The notes beneath the pieces are model-generated. The model saw only the letters and a program-made list of their open reading frames with translations, did not search any database and was not told the DNA's origin. The translations under genes were made by a program, and so were the position numbers. A stretch of 64,000 nucleotides of DNA from Brucella intermedia LMG 3301 (GTDB taxonomy: Bacteria > Pseudomonadota > Alphaproteobacteria > Rhizobiales > Rhizobiaceae), in contig NZ_ACQA01000002.1 in assembly GCF_000182645.1 (NCBI RefSeq), positions 1,054,001-1,118,000 on the forward strand. The letters are read 5' to 3'. This document shows positions 23,760 to 32,749 of the stretch, one piece after another. Numbering within the stretch: position 1 is the first letter of the stretch; the number at the start of each line of letters is the position of its first letter.

Positions 23760-24176
23760 CTAGGGCTGCTCGATGATCGCCGTGTAACGGATCGACGCAT
23801 GATTGATCGCGCCGTCCTGTATGTAGTCAGTTCGCCAGTAGTCGAATGTCACGAGGGCATTAGATGCCAAAGCAGGCTCCCACCCTCGTGTTGCGAGACG
23901 CACTGCGTTTGCGATGTCGCGCATCTGCTTTTTGGCTGGCTCAATCGACCAGACATCCAGTTGGAAAATGATATCGTCAGCGAAAATGCAGTCGACGTTT
24001 GCCTGTTGAGCGCTCGACGCGCCGACGCTGACATACGGAAAAATCGAGGGTGAGACTTGCCCTTGGTCATTCGTCGGCGGGTTATCGTAGCTGCGCTGAC
24101 CAATCAGCGAGACAAGCGCGGGAAAGCTGCGCAATCGCTGAATAATTGCGCCCTGAAGTTCTAAAACCGGGTCCAT
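23760..24176 (-). CDS. Tail completion protein, DUF3168-like
   Basis: 138 residues, MDPVLELQGAIIQRLRSFPA, then FPYVSVGASSAQQANVDCI and a DDIIFQLDVWS strand. DUF3168 proteins cap the tail tube end in many siphophages. Start touches the previous stop at 24176. Confidence 0.75.
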   Translation of the reverse strand: MDPVLELQGAIIQRLRSFPALVSLIGQRSYDNPPTNDQGQVSPSIFPYVSVGASSAQQANVDCIFADDIIFQLDVWSIEPAKKQMRDIANAVRLATRGWEPALASNALVTFDYWRTDYIQDGAINHASIRYTAIIEQP

Positions 24177-24640
24177 TAGCGATCCGCCGCTATCTGTTTG
24201 GCTGCCTTGGTGATTGCGCGCGACACTCGGGCCCGTGCACTTCGCCGCTTAGCTCGCCATGAAACGTAAAAGAAGGGCTGCGCCTTGGCACCCGGGTTGA
24301 ATGTTCCGGGGAACATGCCGCCGTTGACGTGCGGCGCGCTGCCGAACTCTACCAGATGTGCGTAACGCACCTTGGAATTGCCGGCGTAAATCGTAATTGT
24401 CAGCTTGCCGTCATTCGACTTAACGGTGCCGATGCGCTGGCTGTATTTGGGGGCGGTGCCCCACGTCCAACCGATGCTTTCCATCAGTTCGCCATCATCG
24501 ACGGGAACAAGGTTTTGCATCATGTTGACGATGTCCTGCGCGCCTTGCTCCATAGCGGCTTTGACAAGTGTTTCAGCAACTTCCGGGAATTTTTTGAGCT
24601 TTATCTGCAGGCGATCCAGACCTTTTACCTTAACCACCAT
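24176..24640 (-). CDS. HK97 gp10-like tail protein
   Basis: 154 residues. GLDRLQIKLKKFPEVAETLV, a VPVDDGELMESIGW segment, YAHLVEFGSAPH and a basic C-terminus are typical of the HK97 gp10 family (head-tail joining). Overlaps both neighbours by one base. Confidence 0.8.
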   Translation of the reverse strand: MVVKVKGLDRLQIKLKKFPEVAETLVKAAMEQGAQDIVNMMQNLVPVDDGELMESIGWTWGTAPKYSQRIGTVKSNDGKLTITIYAGNSKVRYAHLVEFGSAPHVNGGMFPGTFNPGAKAQPFFYVSWRAKRRSARARVSRAITKAAKQIAADR

Positions 24641-25017
24641 CAGGTTTCCTCGCCTGCAACAACGAGCATTTCCAAACAGGCATTGCGCTCGTCCGGATTG
24701 ACGACAGTCTTTATCCCAAACACGCGGTTTGGCTTGCCCCCAGTCTTACCTGCCCGAGCGTCGTAGGCCCGCCACGATGCCGTTATTTGCCTTGCCGCGC
24801 TGCTGCCACGGATGGTCAGATTGTACGGCTGCATGGACTGCATTCGCGCAGCCATGACGCTTTCAACGTTGCTGCCGTATCGTGGTTCCAGCCTTCCCGG
24901 TACGGTGAACTGGTCAACCCACTCGCCGCGTGTACCGCCCCATTCATCGCTTATCTGTTCGCGACGCTGAAACGTCAAACGGCAGTTCAGGCTGCCGGCA
25001 CCTGCGCGCTTCGCCAT
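24640..25017 (-). CDS. Head closure / head-tail adaptor protein
   Basis: 125 residues. LNCRLTFQRREQISDEWGGT, VDQFTVPGRLEPR and the ITASWRAYDARAG strand fit the SPP1 gp16-like closure family, which seals the portal before tail joining. It overlaps the upstream 66-residue gene by 31 bases. Confidence 0.78.
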   Translation of the reverse strand: MAKRAGAGSLNCRLTFQRREQISDEWGGTRGEWVDQFTVPGRLEPRYGSNVESVMAARMQSMQPYNLTIRGSSAARQITASWRAYDARAGKTGGKPNRVFGIKTVVNPDERNACLEMLVVAGEET

Positions 25018-25187
25018 GCTTCGGCCTCGTCTTTCGTAGGGGTTGGAAGTCGCTCGGCTTTGCCAGCGGCAACAGCGCGATTAGCGCAAGGTGTGGTCAC
25101 TAGTCCGACGTAGCCCGCCGGGTAGCGGATCGTTACCGCAGGCTTGGGACTGAAATCATATGTCGCAATAAATCGGAGCCAAGGCAT
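24987..25187 (-). CDS. Small protein of the head-tail block
   Basis: 66 residues, MPWLRFIATYDFSPKPAVTI then YPAGYVGLVTTPCANRAVAA. Short proteins of this form (W/LRF.A.YD..PKPAVTI.Y.AG) are a recurring part of this gene block in alphaproteobacterial phages; function unknown. The C-terminus is encoded in another frame within the next gene. Confidence 0.6.
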   Translation of the reverse strand: MPWLRFIATYDFSPKPAVTIRYPAGYVGLVTTPCANRAVAAGKAERLPTPTKDEAEAWRSAQVPAA

Positions 25188-25227
25188 TGATCACTCCGTA
25201 AGAAAAGGGCGCCGTAGCGCCCTAAAA

Positions 25228-25551
25228 TCAGTACCCTCTTCTGATGTAATACCCACCGCGATAGTGGTGACGATGGTGATTACGCCAGCCGTCATGTCGG
25301 TAATAGCGGTGTGAATGCCACCGTGGCCCACGGTAATGGCGGTGGTGCGAGCGCCAATGATGGCGCTTATAGTAATGCCGCTTCTTCCAGTGTTTCCGCG
25401 AATGATGTCCACGATGATCCCGGACCTGCTCAACATTGGAGCTAATGTCCGGCTTTGCAACGTTGATTGTTGGTGCAGCTTGCGCAGCACCTGCCCCGAT
25501 CAGCAGCCCGACGCCCAGAACCCCAGCAATAAGTCCCTTAACAAGCTTCAT
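25228..25551 (-). CDS. Secreted His/Tyr/Arg-rich protein (cargo)
   Basis: 107 residues from ATG 25551 (AAGGAGT upstream). Signal peptide (IAGVLGVGLLIGAGAAQA) then a mature chain dominated by H, R, Y and G (HRGHHSRKHWKKRHYYKRHH and similar). Such chains are common as small secreted proteins of Rhizobiales and may bind metals or polyanions; that is speculation. It interrupts the head genes in the same direction and looks like inserted cargo. Confidence 0.65.
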   Translation of the reverse strand: MKLVKGLIAGVLGVGLLIGAGAAQAAPTINVAKPDISSNVEQVRDHRGHHSRKHWKKRHYYKRHHWRSHHRHYRGPRWHSHRYYRHDGWRNHHRHHYRGGYYIRRGY

Positions 25552-25612
25552 TCTGCATACTCCTTTCAAGACGCATCTTGAAGAATTATGCATGAACTTG
25601 CGATGAACGGCA

Positions 25613-25930
25613 CTACACCCTCAACAGCCTGTACGGATCAAGCAGCCAGCGCGCCGACCGGTTTTCGAACAGCTCGGCAGTCGATTGTCGCTCGCGGTTT
25701 TCGTAAAGATCGCCAGCAATAAGCAGCACGGCCGCATCCACTTCGGCTTCAGCACCTGTCGGCACCGTGTCGCGGTTCATATATCGCAGAGCCGACCCTT
25801 GAGCGGCGGACAAATAACCTTCAAGCTCTGCGTCCTCATCATCGAATTGAATTCGAAGATGTCGCTTTAACCGATCAAGATCCACCGCCACGATCGAAAC
25901 CCTTCCGCTTGGCAGGCTCATCTGCGACAC
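25613..25930 (-). CDS. Head-tail connector protein (gp6-like)
   Basis: 105 residues as drawn, or 92 from GTG at 25891, which has GGAAGGG 8 bases upstream. LDRLKRHLRIQFDDEDAELE, a YLSAAQGSALRYMNR segment and RSARWLLDPYRLLR are typical of gp6-type connectors. The GTG start would shorten the overlap with the gene at 25875-26051 to 17 bases and is the better guess. Confidence 0.75.
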   Translation of the reverse strand: MSQMSLPSGRVSIVAVDLDRLKRHLRIQFDDEDAELEGYLSAAQGSALRYMNRDTVPTGAEAEVDAAVLLIAGDLYENRERQSTAELFENRSARWLLDPYRLLRV

Positions 25931-26051
25931 AGCCCAGCGCTCGCGCCACCTCGGCCATGCGACCAGTCACAGTATCGCCGACATCAAACTGGCGCGGATA
26001 AACCTCACCTTCAGGCACCGCCCTGAATGCCTTTGAAACACGAACTTCCAT
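25875..26051 (-). CDS. Small head-region protein (58 residues)
   Basis: MEVRVSKAFRAVPEGEVYPR, then QFDVGDTVTGRMAEVARALG and GFDRGGGS. Proteins of this form sit between capsid and connector in many alphaproteobacterial prophages (a short beta-barrel like 'EGEVYPR.F..GD.V.G..A..A...G'). Function unknown. Not covered by longer frames. Confidence 0.65.
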   Translation of the reverse strand: MEVRVSKAFRAVPEGEVYPRQFDVGDTVTGRMAEVARALGCVADEPAKRKGFDRGGGS

Positions 26052-26069
26052 CAGCGCCTCCTATATGAA

Positions 26070-26089
26070 GGGGCGCCCGAAGGCGCCCC
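26070..26089 (-). terminator. Hairpin after the major capsid gene
   Basis: Leftward GGGGCGCC-TTCG-GGCGCCCC, with only a weak T tail (TTCAT). It lies 13 bases beyond the capsid stop and may act as a partial terminator or protect the 3' end of abundant capsid mRNA. Confidence 0.6.
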
Positions 26090-26102
26090 GTTACTATTCA
26101 GA

Positions 26103-27323
26103 TTAAGGTGTCGGAGCCGTTGCGATCTTATGGTAACGCAGGGCCGTCGGATCAGTCACGCCGCCGCCAACGCGCTTCGTGGTGTAGAACTGCACGAAAG
26201 GCTTGTTGGTGTACGGATCGCGAAGGATGCGAATACCCATGCGGTCAACCACCAGATAGCCGCGCTGGAAATCACCGAAGACAACCGGGATGGCGTCAGC
26301 GGCGATGTCCGGCATTGCAGCAAGCTCGCTGACCGGGAAGCCAAGGACCGTTGCTGGCTGGCCCAGAACCAGACCCGGCTGCCAGATGTAATTGCCCTGA
26401 CCGTCCTTCAGCTTACGGATAGCGCCCTGCGTTTTGCGGTTCATTGCAAAACGCGCATTCGGGGTGCGCTCGCTAGGCAGGTCATAGACCAGATCAATAA
26501 GGCCATCGGTCGTGAGACCAGCTGCGTCACCGCTATTCACCGTCGGGATTGCGCCCCACGGGTGCGAATTCGCCGCCGTATAGGTCAGCAGACCCTTGGG
26601 CTTGTCGGTGCCATTTCCGGAAACGAACGCAATGCCTTCCTGATAGGCGAACTCGGTCTCGACTTCACCGGCAAGCCAGTTTTCGAGATTGATTTCGGAA
26701 TCGTCCAGCAGGCGCTGCGTTGCCGCAGGATTCGCGTAGATTTCGCCGGTGTTGAACTTCACTTCGGCGAACTTTGCAGCCGGGGTTTCAGGACGCGCAG
26801 TGGTTTCACCTACCCAGCCCGAAGCCGTAGCGCGGTCGTTGTAGAGCTTGGAGAAGCCATTACCAGAAATCTGAATGACCGAAGCGATACCGCGCATCGG
26901 AGAAACGACCTTCAGCTTGTCGGTGATGGTACGGTCCCATTCGGTCGGCGCCGTATAGCCGCCATCTTCTGGAACGGCGACGCTCATCGCGGCCTGTGGG
27001 TTGGCCTGAATGAATGCGTCGATGCTTGCCTCATCGCCTTTGCGGAAGAAGCGGTCAAACGCCTTGGTGTATTCGGCGTTCTTGATGTCGCGAGCCGGGT
27101 GCGAGGCACCTGCCGTCTGCAAAGCAGCGAGCTTCTGGGCCTGCTCGTCGAGAGCCGCCTGAAGATCGCTGACAGTGGCATTGATGCGATCGACCTTTTC
27201 GGTTCGAACGACATCTTCCGTGCCTTTCTTTACGTCATTGAGCGCAGCGCTGTGTTCTGCCTTGAACGCTTCAAATGCGCGGCCCTGCTCTTCGATAAGA
27301 GCTTTAATTTCGGTAGCGTCCAT
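26103..27323 (-). CDS. HK97-type major capsid protein with scaffold-like N-terminus
   Basis: 406 residues. Residues 1-80 form a coiled coil (IKALIEEQGRAFEAFKAEHS, then VSDLQAALDEQAQKLAAL) like the delta domain. The HK97 fold follows: AVPEDGGYTAPTEWDRTITD, LKVVSPMRGIASVIQISG, TRPETPAAKFAEVKFNTGE-like, and a C-terminal RILRDPYTNKPFVQFYTTKR. The delta domain is expected to be removed by the upstream ClpP-type protease. Confidence 0.9.
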   Translation of the reverse strand: MDATEIKALIEEQGRAFEAFKAEHSAALNDVKKGTEDVVRTEKVDRINATVSDLQAALDEQAQKLAALQTAGASHPARDIKNAEYTKAFDRFFRKGDEASIDAFIQANPQAAMSVAVPEDGGYTAPTEWDRTITDKLKVVSPMRGIASVIQISGNGFSKLYNDRATASGWVGETTARPETPAAKFAEVKFNTGEIYANPAATQRLLDDSEINLENWLAGEVETEFAYQEGIAFVSGNGTDKPKGLLTYTAANSHPWGAIPTVNSGDAAGLTTDGLIDLVYDLPSERTPNARFAMNRKTQGAIRKLKDGQGNYIWQPGLVLGQPATVLGFPVSELAAMPDIAADAIPVVFGDFQRGYLVVDRMGIRILRDPYTNKPFVQFYTTKRVGGGVTDPTALRYHKIATAPTP

Positions 27324-27328
27324 TCGGA

Positions 27329-28204
27329 CTACCTCCTGAGAATTGATAAATTGCTGGAAAGTGCCGCACGAATGGCGGCTTCGCTTGTCGTGTCCTCGCC
27401 AGCATCGCGCTTGGCGTTCTCGGCGGCATCACGCTCGCCTCGAATTTCATGGAGAAGTTGAGTACGCGAGCGCCGCGTCTCACCTGCTGCAGCTAGCGCC
27501 CGGTCAATTCGGCGCATTGCTGCGATATGTGCGGGAAGTTCAGCTTTTGCGTCTGGCTTGCCGATTCCAGCGCCCTTCTCGTCCGCAAATCCCTTTTCAA
27601 TGGCCTCGTCGGCAGATAGCCAAGTGCCGTCCGACGCCTTTGACGGGCCATCCAATAGAGAAAGTACAACGTCTTGCGCCAGTCCGGTTCGGGCGGCGTA
27701 AATATCCGCCATTGAACTATCGAAGGACTGAAACAGTGTCGCAGCGTCGGTAAAATCGTGCGTATTGCCGACAGCAAGGCCCCAAGCTCGGTGGATCATC
27801 ATCATCGAACCGGTCGACATGATCACCCTGTCGCCAGCCATCGCGATGATTGATGCCGCAGACGCCGCATAACCCATCACATTGACAGTGACCTTGCCGG
27901 GATGGCTTGCGAGGAGATTGTAAATCGCCAGTCCCTCGAACATGTCGCCGCCTGGCGGATTCACGTTCACGGTGACCGGGTTCTTCCCGATAGATCGAAG
28001 CGCGGCGGCGGCTCGCTTAGCCGTAAACCCGCCCCCGGTCCAATAATCTTCACCGATCACGTCAAAGATCGAAATAGTGTTCGGATCGTCTGCTTCTGCC
28101 GCTTGGGGAGCACTCTCCCACCGCTCCAAGGCGGAGAGAGGCACATCCCACTGATACGACTTCGGTCGCGCAACGGCAGCAACCGGCGTTCTGTTAAGGC
28201 TCAT
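27329..28204 (-). CDS. ClpP-type prohead protease
   Basis: 291 residues. NPPGGDMFEGLAIYNLLASH, the Ser nucleophile in GYAASAASIIAMAGD and His in MMMIHRAWGLAVG match S14/ClpP-like phage proteases; Asp is likely in the following helical part. A helical C-terminus (ERDAAENAKRDAGE) could be scaffold. Placed between portal and capsid, overlapping the portal gene by 11 bases. Confidence 0.88.
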   Translation of the reverse strand: MSLNRTPVAAVARPKSYQWDVPLSALERWESAPQAAEADDPNTISIFDVIGEDYWTGGGFTAKRAAAALRSIGKNPVTVNVNPPGGDMFEGLAIYNLLASHPGKVTVNVMGYAASAASIIAMAGDRVIMSTGSMMMIHRAWGLAVGNTHDFTDAATLFQSFDSSMADIYAARTGLAQDVVLSLLDGPSKASDGTWLSADEAIEKGFADEKGAGIGKPDAKAELPAHIAAMRRIDRALAAAGETRRSRTQLLHEIRGERDAAENAKRDAGEDTTSEAAIRAALSSNLSILRR

Positions 28205-29477
28205 TGCGTGTTCCTGAAGGAGGGCGGCCAGTTTCTGGCTGCGTCATTGGGTTTTTGAGGCTGTCCGCGTCTGGATCGTCGCTCTGGCTCAAGCCCACAT
28301 AATCGCGAGCTTCGTTCTGGGACATCCACGGTCTCGAGCCACCCGAACCTAAGGCTTTCGCGAGGAACTCGGCCTGATCCTTAATCGAACCGCGAAGCAA
28401 TTCGCGCTCATCGAAATCAGCCTGATACGATCGACGCTCTTCTCGGGTCAGCAGGCACCGAGAAACCGCCTGTTCCCAAGCGGTGAACCACGGCGCCAGT
28501 CCATAACGGACGAAAAGCTGGCCAAGGGTTTCGATACCGCTGCCCCAGGACGTGTCGTCCATCATCAACAGAGGTCGCGGCACACCAAAAGCACGTGCAA
28601 CTTCCTCAATTTGATGATTTCTTGTCTCGATCTGCTGGCTATCTCTTGCCGTCTGAGAGAACGGCTCTGCCTTCATGCCTTCTTCAAGAATCAGCCACTT
28701 GTGGGCGTTTTCCGCGCCAGAGAACTTTTCCTTGAGACTGGTGTCGAGGTTTTCGAACTCCGGGTCACCGAGTTTACCTGGGTGCGTGAGCGCGCCGCCG
28801 ACCATCGTACCGTTCTTAAATAGGCGAGCCGCGGCTTTTTCGGTCTGCATGGCAAGGCCAATGGCTTCTTTTGCCTGCTGAACACGGGAAAGGCCGATGA
28901 CGCCATCGTCCGTCATATCGCGGAGATGGAAAACCTCCGACTGGGGCAGCTGGACATATCGACCACCCTTCAAGACGACTTTGTAGATGACGGTCAGGTC
29001 GTCTTTCTGCTCGACGGTGACATTGGTTGGGTGCAGGGGCTGCAAAGCCACCACACGTTTGCCGTTTCGAACAATACGGGCATACGCATTGCCGTAGGTC
29101 AGCGCATGTGATTGCAGCTGCCGGCGGAATTCATACGCCGTCTGCCAGTTATTCGGCTGCGTAAGAAGAACATCAAACAGAGAATGATCATCAGCTGGGT
29201 GAAGTCGCCCCTTCCCGTCCTTGTGCATTAGGTAAAATGGCAACATTCCGATGCTGCCTGAGATGAGGTCGACACAGCGAAAAACCGTTGTGTTGAAAAG
29301 GGCAGCCTTTGGCGTCACCGCCATGCCGCTCGCAGTTTCTGCGCCGCCGCCAAGAAAGGCGGCCAGCCTTGGATCATTCAAGCCGTCGAAATATTGCCAG
29401 TCAGCTCGCGGCGCTCGTTTCGGCGCGACCGAAGGCGCTGCCTCCGGTTTGGACCGGAACAGGTCTAAAATACCCAT
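28194..29477 (-). CDS. HK97-type portal protein
   Basis: 427 residues; start at MGILDLFRSKPEA with AAGGAAAG 4 bases before (the open frame continues to 29633 inside terminase). LDLFR, a SGSIGMLPFYLMHKDGKG strand, HSLFDVLLTQPNNWQTAYEF, RPLLMMDDTSWGSGIE and LGQLFVRYGLAPWFTAWEQ are portal hallmarks. Confidence 0.9.
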   Translation of the reverse strand: MGILDLFRSKPEAAPSVAPKRAPRADWQYFDGLNDPRLAAFLGGGAETASGMAVTPKAALFNTTVFRCVDLISGSIGMLPFYLMHKDGKGRLHPADDHSLFDVLLTQPNNWQTAYEFRRQLQSHALTYGNAYARIVRNGKRVVALQPLHPTNVTVEQKDDLTVIYKVVLKGGRYVQLPQSEVFHLRDMTDDGVIGLSRVQQAKEAIGLAMQTEKAAARLFKNGTMVGGALTHPGKLGDPEFENLDTSLKEKFSGAENAHKWLILEEGMKAEPFSQTARDSQQIETRNHQIEEVARAFGVPRPLLMMDDTSWGSGIETLGQLFVRYGLAPWFTAWEQAVSRCLLTREERRSYQADFDERELLRGSIKDQAEFLAKALGSGGSRPWMSQNEARDYVGLSQSDDPDADSLKNPMTQPETGRPPSGTRNEP

Positions 29478-29494
29478 ATCTTTCCTTGTTCCGA

Positions 29495-31363
29495 TTAGCC
29501 GGCCATTCGGATGCCGCGTTTCTTGTAGACGGATTCTTTCGGCATAACCGCGCCGTCCATCGCTACACCAACCGCCATTGCCAAAGCGACAGCAGCGTCG
29601 ATGCGCACTGACGCCTTCGTCTTCACGAACCATCGGTTGTCTTGCGGGTCATGATCGAAGGTGGCGCCCATCAGGGCGGTCATAAGTACCGGATTGCGCC
29701 GCGTGCGAATGCGACCGTCGATAATCATGTCTTCGAGCGCCAGAACCGAGCCCGGCATCCACAAGCCTTGAGGCGGCGGTAAGCCAGCAGCTTTCGCCGC
29801 TTCTACCTTTGCTGGCTCGGGACGTGCCCGAACCTTACCGCCCTGCGGGTGTGCGACATGTTCAATGTCCAACCCGAGCGCTTCGACTTCCTCGTGGAAC
29901 TTGTCGTAGGCATATCGGTCGTAGGCGATGGCCTTGATATCGAAGGCGTGATCGATTTGCTGCACCCGCGAAGCCACGAAGTCATATCGAATTCGCTTGC
30001 CTGGCGGGGCATTCAACCAGCCCTGCTTTACCCAAAGCGCATATGGCGCCTTGTCAGCCTGTTCTCGCGCTTCCAGCGTATCAGCTGGCGTCCAAGCCTC
30101 AACCCACGCATCAAACGTCGGCAGATTGACGGTAGACCCATCCTCGCGCTCCATTTCCTTGAAGCCAGTCGGCACCACACACGCAAGCACGGTCATGTCC
30201 TTGCTACCGGACAGGTCGACGCCCATGAAAACCGGTTTGTCAGCGTGTTCGACTTCAGGATCGAAATCGTCCATTACGCTTTCGACGGTCTCGCGCGGCA
30301 TCCATGCCTTGTCGGCATCGGTCCAGCAGCAGAAGTGCAGCCGAAGAATGCCGTTCAGCTTGCCCGGCATTTGGTTTGCCTGCGCGACAACACCGGCCAG
30401 ATATTCCTTCGTCAGGATAACGCCCAGAAGCGGGTTAGCCTTCTTCCAGCAGGTTTCGTCCTTGAGCGGATCGTCGCCCTTGTCCAGCGCGCAGACATAG
30501 GAAAATGTCGTGTCGTCGATCACCTCGCCGACATAGGTAAAATCCTCATCCGGCGTCTGCGTCCCTGCTGCAACCTTGACGGCATGCTCGTGCTCTTCCC
30601 AGCAAATGCTGTTTCGGTCGCTGCCCGAGTTCGTAATCATCAACAGCAGAGGCTGGCGACGAAACTTGAAACCGCGCTCAAGCATTTCCATCGTCGAGCG
30701 GTCTGGGTGTTCGTGGACTTCGTCGCAAAGCGCGAAGTGCGGTCGCGGACCAGAGCCAGACTTGCCGGAATCCTTCGAGATCGGACGAAAAAACGATTGC
30801 GACTTGTGATGCGCGATATTGAACTCGCGCCCGATACCGCCGCTGAATTTCAACCGCTCGACCAATGCAGGAGCAGCGCGCACCATTTTCACGGCATCCT
30901 GAAAAAGAATTCCAGCCTGTTCTTTCTTGGCAGCAGCGGCATAGATCTGCGCGCCGGCTTCCTTGTCGGCAATCAGTCCGTATAGACCGACACCGCCAGC
31001 AAACGGCGATTTGCCGTTGCCCTTGCCTTCCTCGATATAGGCGCGCCGAAAGCGGCGCGAACCGTCAGCACGTTTCCAGCCGAACAGCGAACCCAGCTTG
31101 AACGCCTGTGAGGCATGCAATTTGAATGGCTTGCCTTCGAACTGGCCTTCAGAAAGCTTGAGCCGACCTTCAAAGAACCTAAACACGCGATCGGCGGCGT
31201 CGTCATCCCAATACAGGCCGCGCTCGTGACCGTGTTCGAGATCGTCGAAATGGCGGCGGCAGGCATTACGAACGTGAGGGCCAGCAACTTCACTGCCATC
31301 AATGACAGCTTGCGCATAAGCGCTCACACGCTCAAGCGCAGGCATATCAGTCAAGCAGATCAT
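29495..31363 (-). CDS. terL: Terminase large subunit
   Basis: 622 residues from ATG 31363 (GAAGAGAAGG before). ATPase half: FKLHASQAFKLGSLFGWKRA, YIEEGKGNGKSPFAGGVGL (Walker A-like), FALCDEVHEHPDRSTME (Walker B). Nuclease half: MGVDLSGSKDMTVLACVVPT (first Asp), IKAIAYDRYAYDKF and DAAVALAMAVG (third Asp). This is the lambda/HK97-related Terminase_1 type. Overlaps the small subunit stop. Confidence 0.9.
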   Translation of the reverse strand: MICLTDMPALERVSAYAQAVIDGSEVAGPHVRNACRRHFDDLEHGHERGLYWDDDAADRVFRFFEGRLKLSEGQFEGKPFKLHASQAFKLGSLFGWKRADGSRRFRRAYIEEGKGNGKSPFAGGVGLYGLIADKEAGAQIYAAAAKKEQAGILFQDAVKMVRAAPALVERLKFSGGIGREFNIAHHKSQSFFRPISKDSGKSGSGPRPHFALCDEVHEHPDRSTMEMLERGFKFRRQPLLLMITNSGSDRNSICWEEHEHAVKVAAGTQTPDEDFTYVGEVIDDTTFSYVCALDKGDDPLKDETCWKKANPLLGVILTKEYLAGVVAQANQMPGKLNGILRLHFCCWTDADKAWMPRETVESVMDDFDPEVEHADKPVFMGVDLSGSKDMTVLACVVPTGFKEMEREDGSTVNLPTFDAWVEAWTPADTLEAREQADKAPYALWVKQGWLNAPPGKRIRYDFVASRVQQIDHAFDIKAIAYDRYAYDKFHEEVEALGLDIEHVAHPQGGKVRARPEPAKVEAAKAAGLPPPQGLWMPGSVLALEDMIIDGRIRTRRNPVLMTALMGATFDHDPQDNRWFVKTKASVRIDAAVALAMAVGVAMDGAVMPKESVYKKRGIRMAG

Positions 31364-31733
31364 CCTTCTCTTCGCCCTCGTCAGGTGTCGCGACCTTGGA
31401 GGCGTCAGCAGGTGTCGCACCCATCTGGCCCAGCATCTGGCGAAGCAGGTTCATTGCCTGCACACCAACTTCCTGCCCAGCCATGATGCGGCCCTGAATA
31501 GTCGAGGCCATTCCGACCAGTGTTCGATGCGATTCATTCAGCCACGGCAGCTCTTTGGCGAAAAGCTTCCAGGCTGACTTCGCTTTGATCTCAGCGCTAT
31601 CCTTCAACCAAACGGGAGGAGCCCCAAGAGGGCCGTTTGCGGCCGGTTCGGCGCGGTTATTGTACCGACCGGCATTGATTTTGTCGCGACCCTCGACCTT
31701 TGCTTTGCCGAGGGGATTTCTCGGCTTTGCCAT
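31347..31733 (-). CDS. terS: Terminase small subunit (P27 family)
   Basis: 128 residues. PRNPLGKAKVEGRDKINAGR and LGAPPVWLKDSAEIKAKSAW, then ELPWLNESHRTLVGMASTIQ, match the P27-type small terminase that recognises packaging sites. The C-terminal 17 bases overlap the large subunit. Confidence 0.82.
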   Translation of the reverse strand: MAKPRNPLGKAKVEGRDKINAGRYNNRAEPAANGPLGAPPVWLKDSAEIKAKSAWKLFAKELPWLNESHRTLVGMASTIQGRIMAGQEVGVQAMNLLRQMLGQMGATPADASKVATPDEGEEKDDLLD

Positions 31734-31837
31734 GGAATGAAATCCTTATGGGGTCATGTTTTGAATTGCAGATGCGTGCGCTGTCGGTCCCCGCTGGTCC
31801 TGTGACTGCGGACTTGGGCGCTTTTTGATCCCCCCGT

Positions 31838-32335
31838 CTATGCCGGGATACCTTCGGGGATATAGTGAACTGTCGTTCCGTCCATAACTGATATGGCGCT
31901 CTGAAGGGTTTCTATCGTTTTTGCTTCCTTCAAATACCTGACAGGCAGCTTCACATGCCCGCACCCAGGCAAAACCGGCAGATAAACGATAGTTTCCAAG
32001 TCATTATGGAAGAGAGCCAGTATATCGGCATCACGCCGATCAAGCTCACGCTTCCGGCTAGCGTTACCGCCGCGTCGGTCCACGGATATCCTGCATCTCC
32101 ATTCAGCGCGTTGGCGCCTAATGATAGATGATGATTTAACCTGAATTCGATACGTCTTGTGGCCTGCTATCATAAGGACGTCGAACCCAGACGTATCTGA
32201 ATGAATAGCGTGGTATCCATTCTTGGTGATATCAGCGCAAACCAGAAACTCTGCATACCTACCAAGCCTCGAATAATCAGGGCGGTTATCGTTGTCCGCT
32301 AATGGGGCGGAGATGCAATTTCCAAATAGATCCAA
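31838..32335 (-). CDS. PD-(D/E)XK nuclease-like protein
   Basis: 165 residues. GRYAEFLVCADITKNGYHAI, a SGFDVLMIAG segment and YRIQVKSSSI form the spaced E ... D ... Q-x-K signature of PD-(D/E)XK nucleases, as in Holliday-junction-resolvase-like and homing enzymes. An N-terminal ADNDN motif lies at about residue 13. AT-richer than neighbours. Role beside terminase and HNH is probably in DNA processing. Confidence 0.62.
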   Translation of the reverse strand: MDLFGNCISAPLADNDNRPDYSRLGRYAEFLVCADITKNGYHAIHSDTSGFDVLMIAGHKTYRIQVKSSSIIRRQRAEWRCRISVDRRGGNASRKRELDRRDADILALFHNDLETIVYLPVLPGCGHVKLPVRYLKEAKTIETLQSAISVMDGTTVHYIPEGIPA

Positions 32336-32424
32336 GGTCTCGACTCCTTGCCGACCTCATATGAAAGAGGCGGGGAGCCGAAGCTCACCCGCCTGAACCA
32401 TGCAAGAGGTCGAGAATTGCATGG

Positions 32425-32736
32425 TTATGCTATCGGCCACCCGTCCGGTCCGAACCGAATGACATCTTGGCCGAGCTCTTCACGCTGCTTGACGCGGTCA
32501 TGGCAGGGAGCGCAGAGGCTTTGAAGGTTATCGGGATCAAAGAACAGCGTTTCGTCGCCCCTATGTGGCCGGACGTGGTCACATACCGTGGCAGGCGTGA
32601 CATCCTCTTGCTGCAGGCAGTAGACGCACAATGGATGCGCGGTCAGTTGCCGCTCACGTAAGCGTTGCCAGCGGGATGTCTTGTAGAGCTTGCGGTAAGA
32701 TGCGGCTTCAGTGCTGCGCTGATCACGTCTGGTCAT
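32425..32736 (-). CDS. HNH endonuclease (packaging-associated)
   Basis: 103 residues. SRWQRLRERQLTAHPLCVYC, ATVCDHVRPHRGDETLFFDP and NLQSLCAPCHDRVKQREE form a complete HNH motif with two CxxC pairs. HNH proteins next to terminase are needed for DNA cutting in HK97-type packaging (known of the family). Confidence 0.85.
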   Translation of the reverse strand: MTRRDQRSTEAASYRKLYKTSRWQRLRERQLTAHPLCVYCLQQEDVTPATVCDHVRPHRGDETLFFDPDNLQSLCAPCHDRVKQREELGQDVIRFGPDGWPIA

Positions 32737-32749
32737 GCTTACCTTCGCA

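Noticed and set aside
26130..27461. 443-codon rightward frame opposite the capsid gene
   Set aside because: Mirror of the capsid coding strand, no ribosome site, no recognisable domain.
29849..30985. 378-codon rightward frame opposite the terminase gene
   Set aside because: Antisense shadow; the terminase strand carries all catalytic motifs.
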